Source: Azolla caroliniana
Taxonomy: Eukaryota; Polypodiophyta
Length of the DNA stretch: 64,000 nt
Direction of reading: 5' to 3'
NCBI GenBank assembly: GCA_043228905.1
Contig: JBHGNT010000018.1
Coordinates: 16,926,001-16,990,000, forward strand
Made by a program: the position numbers and the translations under genes. The notes below the pieces were generated by a model, which was given only the letters and a program-made list of their open reading frames with translations, searched no databases and had not been told where the DNA came from. Shown here piece after piece: positions 42,156 to 53,500 of this stretch. Each line of letters starts with the position of its first letter. The first letter of the stretch is position 1.

Positions 42156-42500
42156 CAGTTACGCACACTCTCTATTCTTGCATCAACAAGAATGACAACA
42201 ACAACTCTAAAAGTTTGCCCTAAGTCATATTTATACTAATATGACTTTTCGGCTATTTACAAAATATAGCCTCGATGAACTCTCAGAAACATATCTACGA
42301 ATATGTCTCTTCATCCGGTTTCCACCGGGTCTGCACCATCCGGCTCTCCGTAGCCGGGTACTCCTCATCCGGTTCTCACCGGGCCTACACCATCCGGCTC
42401 TCCGTAGCCGGGTACTCCTCATCCAGTTTCGGCCTCGGCCGAGTTTGTTCATCAGCACTGTTCTTTTCTCTTCCCATCCGGAGGGACCTGTCTCCCAACA
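41842..42500 (-). repeat. Copia-I 3' LTR
   Basis: Plus-strand ends TGACGGGAACTGG...CTCCCAACA. Two 54-bp tandem units (CACCATCCGGCTCTCCGTAG starts at 42334 and 42388), a (CT)n tract at about 42120-42151, and a coding-strand TATAAATATGACTTAGGG near 42225. Preceded on the coding strand by the purine tract GAAGGGGGAGTT (42501-42512). Confidence 0.93.
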
Positions 42501-42510
42501 AACTCCCCCT

Positions 42511-43860
42511 TCACTCCGGCATGGGGTGTCTTACTAGTCCGATCCACTTCCGGCATGCATCGAGCTTGTCGGGTATCAGACCTTTGGTCAGCATATCTGA
42601 CCTGTTCTCAGTCGTGTGAATCTTCGTCAGTGCAAACTCCCGGTCATCTACACTTTCCCGGATCCAGTGATATCTTCGTTGGATATGCTTCGTCCGGGAA
42701 TGGTAGGCCGCATTCTTAGCAAGATGGATGGCACTTTGACTGTCGCAATAGAGCCAGTATTCATCTTGCCGGATACCGAGCTCTCCGATGAAGTCCTTCA
42801 TCCATAAGATTTCCTTGCCAGCTTCCACAACCGCCATGTACTCCGCCTCTATGGTTGACAACGCAACCGTCTTCTGCAGCCTCGACTGCCACGAAACAGC
42901 TCCCCCTGCATATGTCATTACATACCCGGATGTAGATCGGGTGGTATCCACATCAGCCGACAGGTCCGAATCGGTAAAATCGTCAAGTTGAGGTTTTCCG
43001 GAGCCGAATCGGAGACACATATTTGAAGTGCCCTTCAAATACCGGAGTATCCATTTGACAGCGTTCCAGTGCTCCTTGCCGGGATTGCTCATAAACTGGC
43101 TCACCACTCCGACTGCGTATCCTATATCCGGTCAGGTACACACCATTGCGTACATTAAGCTCCCGACGGCAGAGGCATATGGAATCTTCATCATATCCGC
43201 CTTCTCTGCTTTCGTCTTCGGGCTTTGCTTACCGGATAGCCTGTAGTTTTCCGGAAGTGTCGATCCGACCGGTTTCGCTTCTAACATGTTGAACCGGTGA
43301 AGCACCTTTGTCACGTACTTCTCCTGTGACAGCCATAATTGCTTCGTTGACCGGTTCCGGATAATATGCATCCCCAACATCTGTCTTGCCGGACCCAAGT
43401 CTTTCATTGAGAAGGTCCGGTTGAGAGCCTTCTTCAGCATCCGTATTTTGACTTGGTCCCGTCCGACGATCAACATGTCGTCCACGTACAAAAGGAGTAT
43501 CAGGAAGTCGCCTCCTTCGAACTTCTTCACAAACATGCAGTGATCGGCCTGCGTCTTGTGGTACCCTTGATCGGTCATGAAGGAATCGAACTGCCGATAC
43601 CATTGCCGAGGGGCCTGCTTCAACCCGTAGAGGCTCTTCTTCAACCGGCATACCAAGTGCTCCTTCCCTTTCTCCACAAATCCTTTCGGTTGCTGCATGT
43701 AGATCTCCTCTTCGAGGTCGCTGTGAAGGAATGCCGTCTTCACGTCCAGCTGCTCTGCCTCAAGGTCCATGCTTGCCGCTATACTCAGCACCATCCGGAT
43801 GGAGGTCATCTTTACTACTGGGGCAAATATCTCGTCGAAGTACACGCCCTTCTTCTGCTA
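42511..43860 (-). pseudogene. Copia-I reverse transcriptase and RNase H
   Basis: After a TAG at 43858-43860 the RT continues VYFDEIFAPVVKMTSIRMVL, LEAEQLDVKTAFLHSDLEEE, KKSLYGLKQAPRQWYRQFDS, catalytic LLYVDDMLIVGRD and LGMHIIRNRSTKQLWLSQEK. A TGA at about 43132 separates RNase H: MSNPGKEHWNAVKWILRYLK, STSGYVMTYAGGAVSWQSR, STIEAEYMAVVEAGKEIL, CDSQSAIHLAKNAAYHSRT and TTENRSDMLTKGL. All catalytic residues visible. Only two nonsense codons here. Confidence 0.9.
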
Positions 43861-43931
43861 GAACCCCTTCACCACGATCCTGGCTTTGTATCTCGGGGCT
43901 TGCCGGCATCTCCCGGTTTCAACTTGTACAC

Positions 43932-45695
43932 CTACTTGTTTCGGAGTGCCCGCTTTCCTTTCAGCAACTCCACCAATTCATACGTATGGTTCTCATGCAA
44001 GGAATCCATCTCGTCCTGCATGGCACTTAACCATTTTCGGCTGTGGGTGTCATCCTTCGCTTCCTCGAAGCTTTCCGGCTCTCCCTCATCGGTCAGCAGC
44101 ACATGCTCTGCATCCGGAAATCTCCGGGGGGCCCTTCTCTCTCTAAGAGGATATATCCGTCTTTGGGCTTCGGTAGCTGGCTCCTCCATTTGCTCTTCAT
44201 CCGAATCCGATTCAAGGTCTTGGCCGGTTCCGGTCTCAACTTCCTCTACTTCTTCTTCTGCCAGTTCAGTATCCTCACCGTAACCGACTGGTTCCTCGAG
44301 TGCTAACCGGTCTCTTACCGGTTGGGTCTGCTCATCGTAGAGTCTATCCTTACCAGTCGACTCGGAGTTCATTATCTTCTTCTCCGACTCCCAGTCGGCG
44401 AGCGTCTTGTCCTCCATGAAGATAATATCTCGGCTCCGAAATACCTTCTTGTCGACCGGGTCCCACACTCGGTAGCCGAACTTATCGTCACCGTAACCGA
44501 GGAATATGCATGGCCGGATTTTTGGATCTAACTTTCCTCTCCGGTCCTTAGCTACATGCACGTACACGAGACACCCGAACACCTTCAGATGCCGGTAGGA
44601 CACTTCCTTACCAGTCCATACTCTCTGTGGCGTGTCTTCGTCCAAGGGTACTGAGGGTGATCTGTTTATCACGTAAGTCGCCGTCGACAATGGCTCAGCC
44701 CAAAACTTCTTGGGTAGTTTTGCATGCGCTAGCATACTCCGGACCCTCTCCATTATGGTCCGGTTCATCCTCTCAGCCAATCCGTTTAGTTCCGGCGTCT
44801 TCGGCACGGTAAATTCGAGCCGGATTCCCTTCGAGTGGCAGTACTCCTCGAACTGCCCCCGGTATTCTCCTCCGTTATCTGCTCGAACCGCCTTCAGCTT
44901 CCGTCCGGTTTCTCTTTCCACTCTCGCGTGGAGCTCTTTGAAGACGGATAGCACCTGATCCTTCGTCTTCAGCGGTGTGGCCCACAGCTTCCGGCTATGG
45001 TCCTCTATGAACGTCACAAAGTACTGCGCTCCGGCATGTGACTTGGTGTCTACTTGACACACATCCGTATGCACCAACTCCAGTGGTGCATTACGTCTCA
45101 TGAGTGGCCTTGGTCGGAAGGAGGTCCGGTTTTGTTTACCGACCAGACAATCAGTGCACTTCTCCAAGTGCACGTTCTTCACTGGAATGAGGTTGTTGTC
45201 TGCAAGCCTCTTCATCCCCTTCTCGCTCATATGACACAGTCTCTTGTGCCACAGCTCACCGGCAGTGTCGGATGCCACGTTCACTTCTTCCAGACATAAC
45301 CGGGGATTCATCAGGTACAGTGTGTTGACCTTCCGGGCCCGAGCCACAATCAGGCTCCCTTTGCTGAACTTCATGACACCGTTCTGGATGCTACCCGTGT
45401 AGCCTTCATCATCTAGCCGACCAGCTAATACCAGGTTCAGACGAACCTCCGGAACGTGTCGGTCATCCTTCAGCAGCAACTTGCATCCGGTTAGTGTTGA
45501 CAACCACACGTCTCCAATGCTGATAATTTGGCATGTACGTTCATTCCCCATCCGGACACAGCCGTGATCACCGGCTGAGTAGGATGAGAAGCATTTTCGG
45601 TCCGGGGTAAGGTGGAACGACGCTCCGGAGTCTACCACCCAGGTCGTCTCGTCGCCGACAAGGTTTATCTCACTCTCCTCGGTGATGAGCATCAA
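43932..45695 (-). CDS. Copia-I protease and integrase
   Basis: 587-residue open frame. Protease WVVDSGASFHLTPD (D-S-G intact). GAG-pre-integrase/zinc region ELWHKRLCHMSEKGMKRLAD and LEKCTDCLVGKQ (H-H-C-C). Core LELVHTDVCQVD (Asp), VRADNGGEYRG (Asp), LNGLAERMNRTIMERVRSML (Glu). Tail KEVSYRHLKVFGCLVYVHVA, GYGDDKFGYRVWDPVDKKVF, then the acidic linker (DSDEEQMEEPATEAQRR) into RT. It would cleave the polyprotein and integrate cDNA. The best-preserved integrase on this strand. Confidence 0.92.
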   Translation of the reverse strand: MMLITEESEINLVGDETTWVVDSGASFHLTPDRKCFSSYSAGDHGCVRMGNERTCQIISIGDVWLSTLTGCKLLLKDDRHVPEVRLNLVLAGRLDDEGYTGSIQNGVMKFSKGSLIVARARKVNTLYLMNPRLCLEEVNVASDTAGELWHKRLCHMSEKGMKRLADNNLIPVKNVHLEKCTDCLVGKQNRTSFRPRPLMRRNAPLELVHTDVCQVDTKSHAGAQYFVTFIEDHSRKLWATPLKTKDQVLSVFKELHARVERETGRKLKAVRADNGGEYRGQFEEYCHSKGIRLEFTVPKTPELNGLAERMNRTIMERVRSMLAHAKLPKKFWAEPLSTATYVINRSPSVPLDEDTPQRVWTGKEVSYRHLKVFGCLVYVHVAKDRRGKLDPKIRPCIFLGYGDDKFGYRVWDPVDKKVFRSRDIIFMEDKTLADWESEKKIMNSESTGKDRLYDEQTQPVRDRLALEEPVGYGEDTELAEEEVEEVETGTGQDLESDSDEEQMEEPATEAQRRIYPLRERRAPRRFPDAEHVLLTDEGEPESFEEAKDDTHSRKWLSAMQDEMDSLHENHTYELVELLKGKRALRNK

Positions 45696-45699
45696 CTCT

Positions 45700-46582
45700 T
45701 CTTCACTTACCGCGATTGCCGTCGTTCCCTTCCGGTCCGGCCCCCTCCGGTCTTTACCGTTCCGGTCCGGGGTCCGCTTCGAATCGGTACCATCGGTTTC
45801 CTTGTCTTTACGGAAATGCCGACAGTTCTTTTGGAAGTGTCCCGGCTTGCCGCAATAGAAGCAAGTGGGCCTCCCCCTTGACTTTGACCTTGTCCCCGAC
45901 TTCTCCCGGTTCTGGAGACTACGGTTTCTCTATCTTCCGCGTTCCGATTCAGTAAGGAGCGCTTTCGAGTCGGAGCTCGTATCTTTATCTTTCCGATGCG
46001 CCTCCTCATCTAGCAAGCTCGACTTTACTCTTGCCAGGGATAACCGTTTTCCTTCCGGCCCGGCGCTGCCCAAAGTGACAACCAACGTCTCCCAGCTATC
46101 CGGGAGGGAACCGAGCAGGAGTAGCGCTAGTACCTCATCGGCGAGAGGTACTTCCAATGAAGTTGCCTGGTGGATCAGCCCCTGGAAGGCATTCATGTGC
46201 TCCGCCATGCTGGAGCCATCTTGGTATCGGAGTCTTACTAGCTTCCGGAATACCGAAACCTGATTAACAGCATTTTTGTTTTGAAACATTATGTCGATCT
46301 TCTCCCAGAGCTCATGAGCCTTGCTCTCTTCATTGAAGTTGTTGTACAGGCTCATGTCGATGAAGCACCGTATGTACGCCGTTGTCTTCATGTGCATCAC
46401 CTCCCATATCGCGGCGTCGATTTTGTCCGGTCTCTTGTCCCCGAACTGAACCGGCAGCCAGAGGTCTTTAACAACGAGCATGTCCCTCATCTTCGACTTC
46501 CACACTGAATAGTTGGAGCCGGTGAGCACATGCCGCAAAACGATTCGTCCATTTTCTGTGTCGATTTCGCTCCGATACCACT
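45700..46582 (-). pseudogene. Copia-I gag
   Basis: VLTGSNYSVWKSKMRDMLVV, IWEVMHMKTTAYIRCFIDMS, FRKLVRLRYQDGSSMAEHMN, LLLGSLPDSWETLVVTLGSA and, after a stop near 45930, the knuckle CFYCGKPGHFQKNC. The frame is open back through the primer site into the LTR with no good ATG in frame; an ATG at about 46558 (MDESF) is in another frame, so the start is damaged or shifted. Capsid/nucleocapsid precursor. Confidence 0.85.
46569..46580 (-). other. Copia-I primer binding site
   Basis: Coding-strand TGGTATCGGAGC, two bases after the 5' LTR; matches the initiator-Met tRNA site TGGTATCAGAGC with one change. Confidence 0.85.
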
Positions 46583-47231
46583 TGACGGGAACTGGTCGTT
46601 CCTTATGCGAAACGCTCAGCCGCAACCGAGCTTAGAATGATATACAAAAAAACGGGAAATAAAACGCGACTCAAAGAAGAGACGAGGTACACAGGAGGTT
46701 TACGTGGAAAACCCCAAACTAGGAGAAAAAACCATGGCAGCCCACAGGCTGCAAACTATCACTATGATGGAATGTACAACAATGAGTTCACTGAGGCACC
46801 GACCTCGTGCTCACAGATCTTCGCCACAGGCGGCGGTTACAACAAAGGCAATGACCTCTTTCTCTCTCTCTCTCTCTCTCTCTATACAGTTACGCACACT
46901 CTCTATTCTTGCATCAACAAGAATGACAACAACAACTCTAAAAGTTTGCCCTAAGTCATATTTATACTAATATGACTTTTCGGCTATTTACAAAATATAG
47001 CCTCGATGAACTCTCAGAAACATATCTGCGAATATGTCTCTTCATCCGGTTTCCACCGGGTCTGCACCATCCGGCTCTCCGTAGCCGGGTACTCCTCATC
47101 CGGTTCTCACCGGGCCTACACCATCCGGCTCTCCGTAGCCGGGTACTCCTCATCCAGTTTCGGCCTCGGCCGAGTTTGTTCATCAGCACTGTTCTTTTCT
47201 CTTCCCATCCGGAGGGACCTGTCTCCCAACA
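46583..47231 (-). repeat. Copia-I 5' LTR
   Basis: Partner of 41842-42500, ten bases shorter mainly because of a shorter (CT)n tract (about 46859-46881). Same 54-bp tandem units. Confidence 0.93.
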
Positions 47232-47804
47232 CACACTAGGATAAACTTTGGGAAAACTCATGATAAAAGAAAAAGCATGTTAGAGAAAGCATATAGTCTA
47301 TTGATAGAAAAAGCATGGAGGGCATAATTAGAGAAAAAGCATGGATTGCCAAGACTCTCTCATCACTATATAAGGATGGGGAGCACAATGTAATAGGGGT
47401 GTGAAAATTTTGGAAATTGGATATATTTCTAAAACACGCCAATTAATAAATTATATTCGTGGGATTCACGAAATAAACTATACTCATGGGATTCATGAGG
47501 TTTCTATATCCTTATCTTTCAATCCAAATTCATATTCTTATCTATATATTGATTAATCAAATTCATTATACTTGTGGGATTCACAAGTTTTCTATATCTC
47601 TTTCTTATAATCTATTTATAGTCTTATTAGCCTTAAAACTCTCCTCTTCCTAGTCCAAAACCCCAGCGGTTCCCACCCGACTCATGCAACAATCCAGCGC
47701 CGAAAGGCACGATACAGTTGGTGAACCCAACGTGACGATGGGTGGCAAGGAGATGGAGAATCAATGAGAGGCGATGACCATGATGATGATGATGTTCATC
47801 ATCG
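47232..47804 (+). repeat. S-family LTR (S2), right part, with primer site and leader
   Basis: Continues the S2 LTR: TATA box CACTATATAAGGATGGGG near 47364, end GGCACGATACA at 47716. Then TGGTGAACCCAACGTGAC (47719-47736), a tRNA-type primer site like that of Gypsy-D, and about 70 bases of leader before Copia-J integrase sequence begins near 47805. So S2 is a 5' LTR whose element body has been lost. Confidence 0.8.
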
Positions 47805-49577
47805 AAGCAAAACGATGTGGCCGAAAGAAAGAACTGGTTGATGATCGACGCGGCAAGGGCAATGTTGGAGGAGAAGAGCATGCCCCATTTCTACTGGGAT
47901 GAGGCGGTCCAGATGACCGTCTACATCCAAAACCGGATCGGTGACAAGGCGTCAGCACATGAGTTGTATTTTGGGTGGATGCCGAATTTGAGACACCTTC
48001 GGATATTCGATAGCATAGCATATGTGCATGTACCGGATGAGAAGCGGAGGAAGTTGGATCCGAAGTCGAAGAAGTGCATCCTAGTCGTTTACTCGCATGA
48101 GCAAAAGGGGTATAAGTGCTATAAGCTCCGGACTAAGCAGGTCCAAGTAAGCCGAGATGTCGAGTTTGATGAGACGGCATCATGGTACTCCCTACCAACC
48201 CCAACTCCTGACGAAGACACGATTCCGGAAGATGAGGCTAGTGAGGCCGAGGAGGTCCAGATAGAAGACGACGAGCTTGAGACTCTAGAAGAGAGTCCGG
48301 ACTCATTTCGGTTGAGCGGACCGAACGAGCGACTTGGTCAAAGTGACCAGTCGGATGAAGAACCAGCGAGTAGTGGAGACTATGTCATGCTCTCCCCGCG
48401 CTAGGAACCGAGGAGACGGTTCTCGCGCAAAGAGAAGGGGAAGAAGAAAATATCGGAATACGAAACTGGCAATGTTGAGTCGGATCAGAATGAATCTTAC
48501 TCCGGAAAGGATGAAGGCAGATCTTCGGGAAGGAAGTCTGAACCGTCCAAGAAGGGCCCCAGACCGGGTGATGACAAGTTACGTCGGTCTTCTCGCTTGA
48601 AGAACCCTGTTACGTGGTACGGGTACAATGAGTACATGGCGCATCACTATGCGTACATGACAAAAGTGGTGGAAGTGCGTGAGCCGGACAGCTATGCAGA
48701 AGTGACAAAGGACACAAATTGGCGTGCCGCTATGGAGGAAGAAATGCGGGCACTCCGGTAGCAAGGGGGTGGCATCTTCACCAAATGGACATGAAAAATG
48801 CGTTTCTTCAAGGTGACCTTGAAGAACGGGTCTATATGATCCAACCTCTCGGATTTCAGTTGGAGATGAACAAGTCGGCGGTGTGCCGGCTTAAGAAGTC
48901 ACTTTATGGTCTGAAACAAGCCCCCCTAGCTTGGAATGCGAAGATCACGCGTAGGTTGCGTAAGATGGGGTTTGTGACCTCTAAATCTGACTCATCGTTG
49001 TTCATCCGGCAAGGTCTGGACGGTCCAGTTTGCATCCTACTTTATGTTGATTATTTAGTCATCACCAGACCCGGACTCAATGAAATCGGTCGAGTAAAGT
49101 CCTAGTTGTCGAACGCATTTGAAATGAAGGACCTAGGGGACCTTCATTATTTTCTTGGGATCGAGGTGATCCAAACCCCCGACGGCATATTGCTCTCACA
49201 ACGACACTATGTGTTGAATATGTTGTACAAGTTTGGCACGACGGAATGCTGACCTATTTCCACACCCTTGGACTGGAACTAGAAGCACCATCCCAACGCC
49301 GGACTAGCCTGCAATGAGAAACAGTTCCGAAAAATTGTCGAAAGCCTGATATACTTGACAATCACCCGACCCGACATCAATTATCCGGTTAGTGTAATCA
49401 GCCAATTCCTGCAGAAGCCAACATTGGAGCACCTTTAGTGCGTGCATCGAATATTGTGGTATGTGATCAACACGAAGGACCGGGGACTGTTATACCAGCA
49501 TGGTATAACTGAAGAGCTAGTTAGATACACAGATGTCGACTGGGCTGGTGATACATTGGATCGCCGATCCACCTCTG
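47805..49577 (+). pseudogene. Copia-J integrase end, RT and start of RNase H
   Basis: 5'-truncated. Integrase end VAERKNWLMIDAARAMLEEK and PHFYWDEAVQMTVYIQNRIG, tail KCILVVYSHEQKGYKCYKL, QVSRDVEFDETASWYSLPTP, then shifts to VKVREPDSYAEV and MEEEMRAL. Part of RT is deleted at 48755 (joins to WHLHQMDMKNAFLQGDLEER), then SLYGLKQAPLAWNAKITRRL and catalytic LLYVDYLVI (second Asp of YVDD is Tyr). RNase H begins YTDVDWAGDTLDRRSTS, where Copia-K is inserted. Same family as R1 and G. Confidence 0.87.
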
Positions 49578-49886
49578 TGTCGAATACAAGTGTATAATGG
49601 ACGTATTCACACTATCCCTTTGTATAGCCCAAGTTTGGGGCATTTGTGTAATTAGCAGAAAGGGTAGTTGCCCTAAGTCGGTCACTATATATAGTGACCT
49701 TGTAACCTTTTTGTAAGGTTGGGTGTTGTATTATTGCTTTGTGGAAGAGAAAGTCTTTTGTGTGTGTGTGTGTCTCTCTCTCTCTCTCTCTCTGTGTGCA
49801 ACGACCTACAATCTATCATACGCAGGTACTTCAAACACCAATCGAATGCTTCTTGATCTTCCGCATAGACGACCTCGTCTCCAACA
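49578..49886 (+). repeat. Copia-K 5' LTR
   Basis: TGTCGAATAC...TCTCCAACA. TATA region lies in a perfect palindrome GGTCACTATATATAGTGACC at 49680-49699. (GT)n(CT)n at 49759-49795 in the leader. Confidence 0.96.
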
Positions 49887-49888
49887 TC

Positions 49889-49900
49889 TGGTATCAGAGC
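49889..49900 (+). other. Copia-K primer binding site
   Basis: TGGTATCAGAGC, exact complement type of initiator-Met tRNA, two bases after the LTR. Confidence 0.93.
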
Positions 49901-50567
49901 CTGCACAGTAGTCGGTCCTTCAATCCGCTGTCGGCCGTCGTCTCAGCCTGCACAGCATTCGGTTTCCTGCGTCATTCGAAGAAGAGAGAAGAAGAAGAGA
50001 AACGAGGCTTGCATCTCATCACGTTAGATCATCTTCGCTTGGAGTAAGCGAGCAGGTTGTACTCTGTCCCTTGTGATCGTAACCGCTCGAGGTGAAATCC
50101 CCTTGTGCAACATTGACACGATCGTGCTCCATTCGGTTAAACGGCATCCGAAGAGGTCATCAAACGTTGCTCGCCGCTCATTGTAACCACTCGGTGCAGA
50201 TCGGTCTCAAGACAACAACCCAAATTCGTGCTTCATCTGGCTGATCAACATTCGGGAGGATCAGTTGGATCCGTCTCTCTCGTTGCTGCAGTCAACCGAA
50301 GCAGAATCGGTCCAGATAATCGGTTTCAATAATCGGTATTCGGCATATATATCCGAAGCGAACCGGGCTCACTCCGACTCGACAACATTCGGGAAGACCA
50401 GTCGGTTCTGTCCCTCAAGCTACCGGAGTCAATTCGAGCAAGTTCCGAAGCCGAACCGACTCGGGTTCAAATCCGACTAGAACGATATCGGGTGAGCCAA
50501 CCGGCTGCACTCCAACAAGGTTCGTAGTCAACTCCGAACCGAGCTTCGTCAACCGAAACCGAATTTG
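49901..50567 (+). other. Copia-K leader
   Basis: About 670 bases between primer site and gag with no long frame. It contains repeated ATTCGG/CCGACTCG-type words (50180-50480) and probably packaging signals. Long for a Copia leader. No gene seen. Confidence 0.6.
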
Positions 50568-53500
50568 ATGGCATCAACATCCGGCTCGTCAGAAATGAGT
50601 CTACGAAAGTTCGATGGATCGAACTTCAACTTCTGGAAGGAACAAATGCAGGACTATCTCATAGTCAAGGGGCAAATCGATCCCATCGAAAATGAAGAAC
50701 CTCCAGAAGGATACAAACCAATTGAGTGGCAGAAGCTGGACAGAATCGTCCGCGCCACGATTCAGATGCACCTATCGGAATCGGTATACTTTACGGTGCA
50801 ATCGTGTACGACAGCATTCGAACTGTGGAAAACACTGTCGGACACTTACGAAAAGAAGGTCGCCGCAACGAAGATGTTTCTGATCCGGCGCCTCTACAAC
50901 TTGCGGATGAAAGAATCCGATTCGGTTCAAGCACACCTCAATGAGTACGAAAGCATAAGCTCCCAAATCTCATCTCAGGGGACGGCAATCGAGGATGAAC
51001 TCAGAGCAATGATACTCATGAGCAGCCTTCCCTCATCATGGGAAACTTTCGTCACAACTGTGTGCAACGCGTCAACCACGGCTGTTAAATACTCCGAAGT
51101 CACGAGCGCAATCCTGACCGAAGCAGCTCGGAGAAAGTCTTTCGCCAAAGACTCAACAGACGACGCTTATGTAGTACAAGGTTCGACAGACCGATCGAAC
51201 ATACGAGGAAGAGATTCCTCACGACCGCCGAACAATCAGCGAAGACGGAGCCAGTCACGGGATAACCGAATCTGCAACTACTGCAAGAAACCCGGACACA
51301 TCAAAGCCGACTGCCGCGCACTCAAGAACAAGAACGACAAGTCTCAGAGATCAGACAAGAAGAGTGGCCGGCATGAAGAGATCAATTACGTCAGCTTCTC
51401 AGCTGATGTGCTACCAAACGACCCGAATATACTATCAATCGAAAATCCAGTCGGATCAGAAGTTCTGCTCACGACTGAAGAATCGAGCACATGGCTCTTA
51501 GATTCGGGCGCGTCATTTCACGTGACTCCTCATCGGTCCCAATTTCGGCAATATACGATCCGTCACTCCGACTCAGTTCGAGTCGGCAACTCGCAACACT
51601 GTGACATCATCGGAATCGGCACAGTAGAGCTCAACCTTGCAGGTGGCTCTACACTTGTACTCCACAATGTCCGACATGTACCCGAGCTCTCAAGGCCATT
51701 GATCTCAGTCGGACAACTAGATGAAGACGGCATTCGTGCCGGTTTTTCTTCGGGAGGGTGGACACTCCACAGGGGGAACCTCCTGCTTGCTAGAGGACCC
51801 AAGATACACTCCCTGTATCCGTTACATGTTACGCTCAGAGAGGGTAACCTGTTTTTGGTGGATATTCCTGTGTCATCACTATGGCACAGAAGATTAGGAC
51901 ACCTCAGCAAGGCCGGCATCACGCATCTATCTAGAGCCGGATACATCCCCAAACTCTCCTTCTCCGACCATCAATTCTGCGAGCATTGCCAGTATGGCAA
52001 ACAAGCAGCCGCATCACACCCGACATCAGCACCAAGAGAAACGAGACCTCTCGATTTAGTCCATTCGGACGTCTGTGGCCCAATGCCGCATCAGTCTCTA
52101 GGCGGTGCCTCTTACTTCGTCACTTTTATTGACGATTCGACTCGAAAGGTGTGGGCTTATCCGATTCGCACCAAAGATCGGGTCTTCTCGATCTTCTCAG
52201 ATTGGCTCGCTATGGTAGAAAATCAAACCGACCGAAAACTGAAATGCTTTCGGACCGACAATGGGGGAGAGTTCAAATCCGATGAATTCATCAAATTCTG
52301 CCGACAACGCGGCATCCGACGTGAATTTACGGCACCACACAGTCCGGAGCAAAACGGGATTGCAGAACGAATGAATCGGACAATCCAAGAAAGGATAGTT
52401 TCCATGCTCCAACACTCCGGACTGTCGGATGGCTTCTGGGCAGAGGCTCTACTCACGGCAGTACACATAATCAATATGTCGCCAAGTAGACCTCTAGGAC
52501 TTCAAATTCCTCAGGAACTATGGATCGGCAGTAAGCCGAATTACGACAAGCTGAGGATCTTCGGATGCGAGGCGTACGCCCTTATTCCGAAAGATGATCG
52601 CCGAAAACTTGCACCTCGGTCCAGGAAATGCATTTTCCTTGGATATGGATCAGACGGCGAAATGGGATACCGACTCTGGGACCCCGAACGCAGACAAATC
52701 GTTCGAAGTTCAGACGTTGTGTTCAACGAGTCGGCTATGAATCCATCAATCGAAAAACCGATCGAAGTCCGAAGGGTAACATTTTCCGATGTGCCGACCC
52801 TTCAAGAAGGCCCCGCTCTCAACACACGGTCAGCTTCACGGGTAGCTGAACCTTACACTACCGACTCGGACAACCCCGACTCGGCACAGCAGAACAATCC
52901 GCTTTCGGACCATCCGACCACGATACCCGATGCGACCAGTCCAATCATACCTCGACGATCCGAGAGACTGTCGCAACCTCCGGAGAGGTACTCTCCTGGA
53001 ATTTTCTTCACCGACGCCGGCGAACCGACGTCTTACGAAGAAGCATCGACATCTGTCGATTCAGCCACCTGGCATCTGGCGATGGAGTCGGAAATGCACT
53101 CCATTCGGGCAAACAAGACTTGGGATCTGGTCGAATTACCTAAGAATCGACGTGCTCTTCCTTGCAAGTGGGTTTATCGACTAAAAGAGACGTCTGATTC
53201 GACCACCCCAAAGTACAAGGCCAGATTAGTTGCGAAGGGCTTCCGACAAGAATATGGTGTCGACTTCGACGAGATTTTTTCACCAGTGGTGAAAATGACA
53301 ACCCTTCGTTTTCTACTCGGCGTAGTGGCAGCCGACAACTTGGAGTTGATTCAGCTAGATGTCAAAACAGCATTCCTCCATGGTGATCTCGAGGAGGAAA
53401 TTTATATGGAGCAGCCAAAAGGCTTCGTGGCAACTGGCCAAGAACATCTAGTCTGCCGACTCAGGAAGAGTCTATACGGCCTCAAACAGGCACCGCGACA

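Larger units (their letters stand above)
41842..47231 (-). mobile_element. Copia-I, reversed, nearly complete
   Basis: LTRs 41842-42500 and 46583-47231 enclose gag, protease, integrase, RT and RNase H with few lesions. Flanks CACAT (41837-41841) and CACAC (47232-47236) form a 4-of-5 target repeat. LTRs differ mainly in (CT)n length and a handful of bases, so insertion is recent. Copia-H belongs to the same family. Confidence 0.92.
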
